From: an uncultured Dysosmobacter sp.
GTDB taxonomy: Bacteria > Bacillota > Clostridia > Oscillospirales > Oscillospiraceae
Length of the DNA: 50,634 nucleotides
NCBI RefSeq assembly: GCF_947631635.1
Contig: NZ_CANRMB010000027.1
Coordinates: forward strand, 1-50,634
Reading direction: 5' to 3'
Part shown: piece after piece, positions 28,347-35,845 of the stretch
Numbering within the stretch: position 1 is the stretch's first letter
Layout: each line of letters opens with the position of its first letter
Position numbers and translations under genes: made by a program
Notes under the pieces: generated by a model
Seen by the model: only the letters and a program-made list of their open reading frames with translations
Told to the model about the DNA's origin: nothing
The model's database searches: none

Positions 28347-29921
28347 TCAATAATTGGAGAAAATGCGGGAGTAGATCTCCAGCAGGAACAGATCCCGATG
28401 CTGTGCAAGGTCCATGCCTGTCAGCAGCTGGATCTTCTCCAGACGGTAAAGCAGGGACTGGCGGTGAAGATGGAGTTTGCGGGCAGTGAGGCTGGTGTTG
28501 TAATTGTTTGCGATATACTCTGTCAGCGTGTGCATCAGTTCTTTGCCGGAGCTGCTTTTCATCAGGGGGGCCATGATCTCCTCCGCCGCTTCCCTGATCT
28601 CAGGATGGTTGGACAATGCGGAGATGACCTGGGCCTCTTTGGTGTCCTGATACGTGAAGCGGTATTGCCGCCCATTCGCGTTGAGGCAATATTGCAGGGC
28701 AAGCGAGGCGTTGATATAGAGGCGGTTGAAATCAGAGCGGCTTTCCCGGTTTGTTCCCACCTCGCTGATCCCCCAGAAAAAGTGATAGATCGGGAACCGC
28801 TCCGTCAGACGATGATCGATCCTGCCCACGAACTGGTCCAGCAGGTCCGCCGGCCTGTCCCCCAGGTTTTCCACATAGACGGTGAACTGCAGGCTGCGGT
28901 CGGCAAACATGACCTCCAGATGCAGTTCTCTGCCGGTCTCGATCAGGAGCGCCTCAATCTCGGCCGCGTCCTCGGCCGCCTTGCCGGAATACTCCACACC
29001 GGCGGCATCATCCTCAGCAGGCACCACCTTTAGAATGACACAGGTATAATCCTTATCCAAATTGAAATGCAGGCGCATCCCCTGCAGGGCAAACTCATCA
29101 AAGGAATCGTAGTTCTTGTTTGCCAAGTTCCAAACAAAGTCGTTTTTCAGCCGGACTGTGACCATGTCTTCAATATTCTTTCGGTTGAACCACAGTGAGA
29201 GGGGGAAGCAGATGTATTTTTCCAGCACTCCCTGCCCCATGTCCTCCGGCAACATGCGGCCCGAACCGCAGGAAGCGGCGCAGGTGCGGATATATCCGGC
29301 CGGAATCTGCCCCACCAGGATCTCCGCATCGTGAAATGGCTCCAGCCCCTCCGGGGGCTCCGCGGCCAGCAGCTCCCGCATATTCCGGCTTGCTCCCTGT
29401 ATCTGGTGGTTTCGGTCCTCAATCGCAATTGGGACGGAAAACAATTCGGCAATGAGTTCCGCGGCGCTGTCCAATGACTTGGATTCAAAATAAAGATTAA
29501 ACAGCGCAGTTTGAATGTCTCTGTAGATCTTGAGCTTTTCATTTTGAATATTGCGGATCGTTTCAGATTGGATCTCCGAAAAACGGTATTTCCATGGGAT
29601 GACAAATACCGGCAGAGAGAGGGAATCCGCATAGCGGATCAGCTCCTCTGAAACCTGATACGTCTCATCGCTGAAGGCCAGAAGCATTGCCGCCGCCTTA
29701 GCCCGGCTGACCTCGAAGATCAGCTGGCGGAAACGGTCCGGCTCTTCCAGACAGCCCAGAGCCGTAGTGAGCACCAGTTCATTCTTCTGAATAAAATTAT
29801 CCACTGGTAATTCCTGCACAGAAACCGACTCAATTGGGATCTCATAAAAATTTTTCTCCTGGGTGAGCAGGTGAAATTCAGGCACAATAGAGCTTTTCAT
29901 AAAGTCAGCCAATGTATACAT
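28347..29921 (-). CDS. PucR family transcriptional regulator
   Basis: A 524-residue regulator with an N-terminal PucR ligand domain (VSVQELPVDNFIQKNELVLTTALG near 36-58), a middle GAF/GGDEF-like region, and a C-terminal PucR-type helix-turn-helix (LTARKLHLHRQSLLYRLEKIQLLTG). PucR proteins activate purine, amino-acid or peptide catabolic genes on sensing substrate. It lies directly upstream of the symporter operon on the same strand, with a promoter in between, and is its likely activator. A 22-base palindrome sits before its own start. Confidence 0.9.
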   Translation of the reverse strand: MYTLADFMKSSIVPEFHLLTQEKNFYEIPIESVSVQELPVDNFIQKNELVLTTALGCLEEPDRFRQLIFEVSRAKAAAMLLAFSDETYQVSEELIRYADSLSLPVFVIPWKYRFSEIQSETIRNIQNEKLKIYRDIQTALFNLYFESKSLDSAAELIAELFSVPIAIEDRNHQIQGASRNMRELLAAEPPEGLEPFHDAEILVGQIPAGYIRTCAASCGSGRMLPEDMGQGVLEKYICFPLSLWFNRKNIEDMVTVRLKNDFVWNLANKNYDSFDEFALQGMRLHFNLDKDYTCVILKVVPAEDDAAGVEYSGKAAEDAAEIEALLIETGRELHLEVMFADRSLQFTVYVENLGDRPADLLDQFVGRIDHRLTERFPIYHFFWGISEVGTNRESRSDFNRLYINASLALQYCLNANGRQYRFTYQDTKEAQVISALSNHPEIREAAEEIMAPLMKSSSGKELMHTLTEYIANNYNTSLTARKLHLHRQSLLYRLEKIQLLTGMDLAQHRDLFLLEIYSRIFSNY

Positions 29922-29972
29922 GGTGCGCGTTCCCCCTTAACCGTCAAATGAATTACAAATCCGACTGGTTCC

Positions 29973-29994
29973 ATCATACGAGAGTTCGTATGAT
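29973..29994. promoter_or_regulatory. 22-bp palindrome upstream of pucR
   Basis: Perfect 9-base arms ATCATACGA/TCGTATGAT separated by four bases, 52 bases before the pucR start and in the divergent gap to the methionine gamma-lyase gene. Position and symmetry suit an operator for PucR or for control of both genes. Confidence 0.6.
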
Positions 29995-30092
29995 AAATCA
30001 ACTCGTTTTTGCGACAAAGTGTCCGTCTCCTTCCGACCGCCTTGATACAAGCTGTATGGATAAGTGCCGTGTATTTTCAGATAATCTGTAAG

Positions 30093-30122
30093 TTGAAGCC
30101 CAAGATTTCCCTGTGCTATCAT
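30093..30122 (+). promoter_or_regulatory. promoter of the methionine gamma-lyase gene
   Basis: TTGAAG, an 18-base spacer and TATCAT, about 100 bases before the start codon. Confidence 0.5.
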
Positions 30123-30221
30123 AAAGGCACAACAGAAAGTCCCGCTGCCGTCTTTTCCAGCCGGTTGGATCCGCAGGCGGTTTTCTGTACGCAAATGCTT
30201 GAAGAAATGGAAGTGAATATT

Positions 30222-31418
30222 GTGAAATTCAATACAGATATTTTACACGCTGAGCAGCTGCACGCAAAACTGACTGGAAGCTATCAGCCCACCGCAATGG
30301 CCCATGTCAGCCCGATTTATCAGACCAGCACCTATGTTTTGGAGGACTTCGACACGGCTGTCTATTTAAATCAGCATGTGGATGAGGGGTTTGTCTACAC
30401 ACGGTTTGGCAGTCCGAATTGTGACGAACTGGAGAAAAAGATCGCCCATTTGGAGCATGCCGAAGCGGCGTTGGCGCTGGCCAGCGGCCTGGGTGCCATT
30501 TCCACTGCGGTGATGAGTATTGTGAAGGCCGGCGACCATGTGGTATTCGGGGATGTCATCTATGGCTGCACCTTTGCCCTGTTCACCAAGGTCCTGGCCA
30601 AGCTGGGCATTACCTACACCCGGGTGGATACCACGAATGTTGAAAATGTGGAGAAGGCTATCCAGCCCAACACCTCGCTTGTTTATGTGGAGACTCCCGC
30701 CAATCCGACGCTGAAAATCAGCGATATCGCTGCTATCGCAGACTGCGTCCACGCCCATTCCGGCATCACCATGATCGTAGACAGCACCTTTGCCTCGCCC
30801 TATCTGCAAAATCCCCTGGATCTGGGGGCCGACCTGGTGGTGCACAGCGCGACCAAGTATCTCAGCGGCCACGGCACTGTCACAGCGGGCGTCATTGCCG
30901 GCAGCAAGGCGCGCATCGATGCCTGCCGGATGCCCTATCTCCAGTGCTTCGGCGCGGTGCTCGATCCGTTTGCGGCCTGGCAGCTGATGCAGGGAATGAA
31001 AACCCTGGGAATCCGCATGGAGCGCCATTGTTCAAACGCCATGACCATAGCCCGCTATCTGGAGACCCATCCGAAAGTGGACCGCGTGTATTATCCCGGC
31101 CTGGAGAGCCACCCCACCCACGAAATCGCCAAAAAGCAGATGCATGGCGGCTATGGCGGCATGATGAGTGTGGATATCAAGGGCGGGATGGACGCTGTGC
31201 GCACGGTAATGAATCATATGAAGGTGTTCAGTCTTGCCACCAGCCTGGGCAATGTGGATTCTCTGATCCAGCACTCTCCCTCCATGAGCCATTTCGATAT
31301 GACGCCGGAGGAGCGCTACGCTTCGGAGATCTTCGATGGACAGGTCCGCCTGTCCATCGGTATCGAAGATGTGGGAGACCTGATCGCGGATCTGGATCAG
31401 GCGCTGGCTCTGATTTGA
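30222..31418 (+). CDS. megL: methionine gamma-lyase
   Basis: A 398-residue PLP enzyme of the Cys/Met metabolism family. Methionine gamma-lyase splits methionine to methanethiol, 2-oxobutyrate and ammonia. I start it at the GTG at 30222 with GGAAG upstream (an ATG 15 bases earlier is the alternative). With that start the numbering matches the Pseudomonas enzyme: Y114 and C116 in YGCTFALF, and the PLP lysine K212 in HSATKYLSGHG. The cysteine at 116 is characteristic of methionine gamma-lyase and separates it from cystathionine lyases and synthases. It is a single-gene unit with its own promoter and terminator. Confidence 0.87.
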   Translation: MKFNTDILHAEQLHAKLTGSYQPTAMAHVSPIYQTSTYVLEDFDTAVYLNQHVDEGFVYTRFGSPNCDELEKKIAHLEHAEAALALASGLGAISTAVMSIVKAGDHVVFGDVIYGCTFALFTKVLAKLGITYTRVDTTNVENVEKAIQPNTSLVYVETPANPTLKISDIAAIADCVHAHSGITMIVDSTFASPYLQNPLDLGADLVVHSATKYLSGHGTVTAGVIAGSKARIDACRMPYLQCFGAVLDPFAAWQLMQGMKTLGIRMERHCSNAMTIARYLETHPKVDRVYYPGLESHPTHEIAKKQMHGGYGGMMSVDIKGGMDAVRTVMNHMKVFSLATSLGNVDSLIQHSPSMSHFDMTPEERYASEIFDGQVRLSIGIEDVGDLIADLDQALALI

Positions 31419-31494
31419 TCCATGTTTCCGGCAGCCGCTTTCCTGCGGACACATGTGAAAGCGCCTCCAACTGGTGGGGCGCGTATAAAAGATG

Positions 31495-31525
31495 AAGCTC
31501 CGGGCATAAACGCCCGGAGCTTTTT
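31495..31525 (+). terminator. terminator of megL
   Basis: An 11-bp stem AAGCTCCGGGC/GCCCGGAGCTT with a six-base loop runs into a T tract. Confidence 0.9.
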
Positions 31526-31564
31526 ATATCTGCATGCGCTTGTTTTCCTCCCGCTTCGCGGAGG

Positions 31565-31620
31565 TGTAAGATAAAGGTGGTCACATGGAAACCCGCCATG
31601 TTGTCTATCTTTATCTTACA
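31565..31620. repeat. compound inverted repeat between megL and the glycerate kinase gene
   Basis: Perfect 12-base arms TGTAAGATAAAG (31565-31576) and CTTTATCTTACA (31609-31620) flank a second 6-base dyad ACATGG/CCATGT. Neither strand has a T run after it. It sits between convergent genes and may be a 3'-end structure or an inserted palindromic element. Confidence 0.6.
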
Positions 31621-31659
31621 TCTTCACACATGACGGCGGCTTTGACATCCATATAAGAA

Positions 31660-32895
31660 CTATGGGCGAATTAGAACAACAGCAACATCATTGACATTGG
31701 TGCCGGTGGGGCCGGTGACGATCAGTCCATCGGCTTTCGCCAGCGCAGGGTACGAGTCGTTGCTCTCCAGGACCTGGTGGATATGCACCCCCTGTCTGGA
31801 GAGCTTTTCCGCAGTGTCCCCATCCACAATGCCGCCGGCCGCGTCAGTGGGCCCATCGGTCCCATCCGAGCCCACTGAAAAAATCACCACATTGTCCAGT
31901 CCGCTGATCCCGGAAGCAGCGGCAAGCGCCAGCTCCTGATTGCGGCCGCCCTTTCCCTTCCCGTGCAGGTGGACCACAGTCTCCCCTCCGGCGAGAAATG
32001 CTGTCTGCCTCCCATCCATTGCATGGCTCCGTGCAATGGACGCCAGAAAGCTCCCCGCTTCTCTGGCCTCGCAGCAAAGCCGGTCTGTCAGAACAAATGA
32101 TTTATAACCCAGCTGTTCACAAGCGCTCGCTGCTGCTGCACATAATTCCCGGACGCTTCCGGTAATTTGCGTCTCCACATTGTTCAGCGTCTTCGGGGTC
32201 TCGTGGCGAAGCAGTTCCAGTGCGCGGTCCGTCAGCCGGAGGCGGTATTTTTCCACAACCCCCAAGGCCTGTTGGCAGGTGGAGCTGTCCGGACAGGCGG
32301 GCCCGGAGGCAATCATATCCAATGGATCGCCAAGGATATCACTCAGCACCACGGAAAAGACATGCGCCGGTGCGCACAGCTGCGCAAAGCGGCCGCCCTT
32401 CACTGCGGAAAGCCGCTTGCGGATCGTGTTCATCTCCACGATATCCGCGCCGCTGGCCAACAGCTGTTCCGTTATATTTTGCAGTTCAGCCCCAGGGATA
32501 AGCGGTTTTTCAAAAAGCGCGCTGCCTCCGCCGGACAGCAGGAACAGCACGGTATCCTTCTCTGTGCATGTCCGAACCAGCTCCAGGGCTGCGCCGGTCC
32601 CTTGAAAAGAGTTTTCATCCGGGACCGGGTGTCCGCCCTCATAGCAGGAAATGCCGGGAATCGGTCCCTTGACATGGCCGTATTTCGTGATGACCACGCC
32701 GGTTTTGACCTGGTTTCCCAGACAGGAGACAGCGGCGCGGGCCATTTGCCACGCGGCCTTTCCCGCTGCCACCAGCACGACCTGCCCGGAAAGGCCATAC
32801 CCCTCCAGCGCCCGTTGGACCGCCGCATCCGGCTGGACCGCCCGGATCGCCTGATCGATGATCTTCCGCGCATCCTCCCGCAATAGCTGATTCAT
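31660..32895 (-). CDS. glycerate 2-kinase (GckA/TtuD, MOFRL family)
   Basis: A roughly 411-residue type-2 glycerate kinase that phosphorylates D-glycerate to 2-phosphoglycerate. Family features are VAAGKAAWQMARAA near the N-terminus, FLLSGGGSALFEKP, EMNTIRKRLSAVKGG and, in the C-terminal MOFRL domain, LAGGETVVHLHGKGKGGRNQE with SVGSDGTDGPTDAAGG. I start at the ATG at 32895 (AAGGCGG upstream); a TTG 30 bases earlier is weaker. It lies 51 bases downstream of the dehydrogenase gene and forms a glycerate module with it. Confidence 0.9.
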   Translation of the reverse strand: MNQLLREDARKIIDQAIRAVQPDAAVQRALEGYGLSGQVVLVAAGKAAWQMARAAVSCLGNQVKTGVVITKYGHVKGPIPGISCYEGGHPVPDENSFQGTGAALELVRTCTEKDTVLFLLSGGGSALFEKPLIPGAELQNITEQLLASGADIVEMNTIRKRLSAVKGGRFAQLCAPAHVFSVVLSDILGDPLDMIASGPACPDSSTCQQALGVVEKYRLRLTDRALELLRHETPKTLNNVETQITGSVRELCAAAASACEQLGYKSFVLTDRLCCEAREAGSFLASIARSHAMDGRQTAFLAGGETVVHLHGKGKGGRNQELALAAASGISGLDNVVIFSVGSDGTDGPTDAAGGIVDGDTAEKLSRQGVHIHQVLESNDSYPALAKADGLIVTGPTGTNVNDVAVVLIRP

Positions 32896-32946
32896 GGAAT
32901 CGCCGCCTTTCGTCTTTTCTGTCAAAAATACGGATGGACTGCCCTG

Positions 32947-33912
32947 TTACGGATTGACCACATTTTGCGGGGTCCCAGCAAGGAAAGCGCTGACATTGGC
33001 CACAGTGCAGTCCATGATGCGCTGGCGGCTCTCCTTTGCCCCCCAGGACATATGCGGCGTAATGATACAATTTTTGGCGGTCAGAAGCGGGTTGTCTCCC
33101 CGAATGGGTTCCGTCGATACCACGTCCAGGCCGGCAGCCGCCACTTTGCCGGAATTCAACGCATCCGCCAGGTCCTGCTCCACCACCATCTGCCCGCGGC
33201 TGTTATTGATGATGATAACGCCATCCTTCATTTTAGCGATATTCTCTTTGTTGATGATGCCGGTGTTGAAGGGAAAAAGCGGCATCTGAAGTCCCAAAAT
33301 GTCGGATTCCGCAAAGAGCGTATCCAGATCCACATACTCCGCGACCTTTCGGCCAGCCTCCGTGGGGCGGGCGTCATAGGTGATGACCCGCATTCCCAAT
33401 GCGTGGGCGATCTCGGCAGTGTGGATGCCAATATTGCCGCAGCCCAGGAGTCCATAGGTTTTTCCGGCCAGTTCCATCTGGGGATAGTCCCAATAACACC
33501 AATCCGCGCAGTTCTCCCATTTCCCCGCATGAACCGTTTGGTCATGATGGCCGATGCGGTGGCAAACTTCCAGCAGCAGCGCAATGGCGAATTGACTCAC
33601 CGAGCGGGTGCCGTACACAGGGACATTCGACACGGGGATATGCTTCTCCTTGGCATAGGCCACATCCACCACATTGTACCCGGTGGCCAGCACCGCAATG
33701 TATTTGATGCTGGGGCAGGAATCCATCATATGCCGGGTGATCGGCGTTTTGTTTGTGAGGATGATCTCGGCGCTGCCAATGCGGTCGATGATTTCCGCTT
33801 CATCCGTCAGACTGGTGCGGTCATAGACCGTCAGGTCTCCCAGCCGATGCAAAGCGTCCCAACTGAGATCGCCGGGATTTTCCGTATAGCCATCCAAAAT
33901 TACCATCTTCAT
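32947..33912 (-). CDS. D-2-hydroxyacid dehydrogenase (hydroxypyruvate/glycerate type)
   Basis: A 321-residue NAD(P)-dependent D-isomer-specific 2-hydroxyacid dehydrogenase. It has the Rossmann motif GLLGCGNIGIHTAEIAHALG, the substrate-binding VLATGYNVVD segment, the catalytic Arg region NNSRGQMVVEQDL, and the His near TPHMSWGAKE. Close neighbours of this type reduce hydroxypyruvate to D-glycerate, or oxidise D-glycerate. The downstream glycerate kinase supports that substrate. The ATG at 33912 has GGAGG eight bases upstream; upstream in-frame codons lie in the promoter region of the divergent regulator and are rejected. Confidence 0.88.
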   Translation of the reverse strand: MKMVILDGYTENPGDLSWDALHRLGDLTVYDRTSLTDEAEIIDRIGSAEIILTNKTPITRHMMDSCPSIKYIAVLATGYNVVDVAYAKEKHIPVSNVPVYGTRSVSQFAIALLLEVCHRIGHHDQTVHAGKWENCADWCYWDYPQMELAGKTYGLLGCGNIGIHTAEIAHALGMRVITYDARPTEAGRKVAEYVDLDTLFAESDILGLQMPLFPFNTGIINKENIAKMKDGVIIINNSRGQMVVEQDLADALNSGKVAAAGLDVVSTEPIRGDNPLLTAKNCIITPHMSWGAKESRQRIMDCTVANVSAFLAGTPQNVVNP

Positions 33913-33976
33913 CGTTGCGGCCTCCTTGTGGTCCCAAAATTTTGTTTTGCCAATATAAATTGTAATGGCCCGGTTA

Positions 33977-34005
33977 TTGTAATATTTTAAAAAATATTCT
34001 ATAAT
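33977..34005 (+). promoter_or_regulatory. promoter of the cdaR-like gene
   Basis: TTGTAA, a 17-base AT-only-like spacer and a perfect TATAAT. The transcript would begin about a dozen bases before the first possible start codon, so the leader is very short. The spacer carries ATATTTTAAAAAATAT, itself a dyad. Confidence 0.75.
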
Positions 34006-34024
34006 TATTGTAAAAATCACAAGG

Positions 34025-35170
34025 TTGGTGAGGGCTATATACATCAGCAGACAACATGCGCAGAGTATCGTCAATGAGATGAAGGCAGCGATTCACCGGG
34101 ATATCAATATCATGGACGGAGACGGTGTCATCCTCGCCAGCACCAATCCTGCCCGCCAGGGGCAGCTCCACCAGGGGGCGCTGCGGATCATCCGGGAGGG
34201 GCTTCCCTCCCTGGTCATCAGGCACGATATCCCGGAGCAGGGCGTTCAGCAGGGCATCAACCTGCCCATCACGATCAACGGCAGGCTGGAGGGCGTGATC
34301 GGCATCACGGGAGACCCGGAGGAGGTCTCTGCTTTTGGCGATATCATCAAGCGGATGACGGAAATCATGCTGGAAAGCATTCAGCGGCAGGAACAGCAGG
34401 AGCTGTTGGAAAAGGCCAAGAGCCTCTTTGTGGAAAACTGGTTGTTTTCTGATGCCCCTGACTGGGGGGAGTTGGAGACCCGCGGCCGCCTGCTGGGTCT
34501 GGACATCAATGCGCCTTATGCGGTAGCACTTCTGGGGCTGGAGGAGGCTGATACTGGAAAAAAGTCCCGGACAGAGGAGCTGAGTGAGATGCGCAGCGGG
34601 CTGATCCTGGGAATGATCCGAAGCCGCATGCAGGGACAGCCGGCCAATTTCTGCGCGGTGATCCGCAGCAAGATCATTGTGCTTCTGTGCGGCGCCAGCC
34701 GGAATGAAGCCTTTATGACGGTCAGGGATATCTGTCAAAATATCGAAAGCTACCATGGGCTTCGGACAAACGCCGGCATCAGCGACAGCTCCATGGCTCC
34801 GGTGGACATCCGGCGCTGCTACCTGGAGGCAAAGACCGCCCAGGCGGTGGCGGCCCAATCCTCTGACAGGCGGGTGGTATTTTATGACCAGGTATCCCTG
34901 GAATTTATCGTTCAGAGCATACCGCCCTCCATCCGGCAGGACTTAAACAAATTGATTTTTTCCGCCTGTACGCCGCAGGAACAGAGGGAATTCACCCAGA
35001 CGATATGGACGTATTTTGAGTGGGACGGCGACATTCAAAAATGTGCCGGGCACCTGTTTATTCACCGCAACACCTTTCAGTATCGAATGGACCGCATCAA
35101 AAGAAAGACTGGTTATGATCTGAAAGTCCCCAAGGATGCGCTGCTGCTCTATCTAACGCTGAACAACTGA
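34025..35170 (+). CDS. cdaR: CdaR-type sugar-diacid/glycerate regulator
   Basis: A 381-residue regulator with an N-terminal diacid-recognition domain (ISRQHAQSIVNEM, then INIMDGDGVILAS and INLPITINGRLEGVIGITG), a middle region, and a C-terminal PucR-type HTH (GHLFIHRNTFQYRMDRIKRKTG). CdaR proteins respond to glycerate, galactarate or glucarate. Divergence from the glycerate kinase/dehydrogenase pair, with a 112-base shared gap, makes it their likely activator. The start is unclear: TTG at 34025 or GTG at 34028 give the right N-terminus, but neither has a well spaced ribosome binding site. Confidence 0.88.
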   Translation: MVRAIYISRQHAQSIVNEMKAAIHRDINIMDGDGVILASTNPARQGQLHQGALRIIREGLPSLVIRHDIPEQGVQQGINLPITINGRLEGVIGITGDPEEVSAFGDIIKRMTEIMLESIQRQEQQELLEKAKSLFVENWLFSDAPDWGELETRGRLLGLDINAPYAVALLGLEEADTGKKSRTEELSEMRSGLILGMIRSRMQGQPANFCAVIRSKIIVLLCGASRNEAFMTVRDICQNIESYHGLRTNAGISDSSMAPVDIRRCYLEAKTAQAVAAQSSDRRVVFYDQVSLEFIVQSIPPSIRQDLNKLIFSACTPQEQREFTQTIWTYFEWDGDIQKCAGHLFIHRNTFQYRMDRIKRKTGYDLKVPKDALLLYLTLNN

Positions 35171-35845
35171 ACAGCCTTTCCGGAAATCCCCTTCCATGCC
35201 GCCGCTTCTTTGTGCAGATCCGCTGCGGGTTTGCGGACGCCGCCTGCGCAAAAGCATTTCGGAACCAGCCTTCCAAAATGCTTTTCACGGTCGTCATGAT
35301 GATATGATTTGCGGCAATTCCCATCCGGATTGTTCGCCTATATTCAGGAAACAGCGCAGATAAGACGTTCTCTGTCTCTCCAACGCAAAACGGGGTCCGC
35401 CCTGATGGGTGCGAATCTCGCCTTTCGTCTATGCGGCGCAGTGCCTACTCTTCCGCGGCAGCGCCAATATGCATCCCCATGTAATGAAAACCGCTTTCCG
35501 TCACGAAGATGATATGATATACTGCAGCTACTCAAGCGGCCGCTCCCCGCGGCTCTGAACATCTGGAGAAAATCGCCTTGCGGATGATCTCCCTGCCTTG
35601 GCGGTGGATTCCGCCGATTTTCCAAAAGGATGCAGGTCCCAGCAGCGGCGGGCCGTCTGTCCCTCTGTTCACGCGGACCTCCATCTTTGTGCGTTAAAAG
35701 CAAACAGGGACAACGCGGAGTCCCTGAATTTCCATAACCCCATGACAATGGCAAGCCTTGTCTCTTTAAGCGCGCTCCTTGCGGAGTAACATCGCAATAT
35801 CACGCGGGACCATAGGAGCGCAAACAGAAATAGGAGGTATTCGGA
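35171..35845. other. 675-base gap without a supported gene
   Basis: No open frame here has both protein-like composition and a ribosome binding site. The sequence is GC-rich with several frames on the minus strand that look like noise or decay. The word GATGATATGAT occurs twice (near 35297 and 35510), the second as part of a possible -10 region. The AGGAGG for the next gene closes the gap. I see no molybdenum-cofactor riboswitch that I recognise. Confidence 0.5.
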
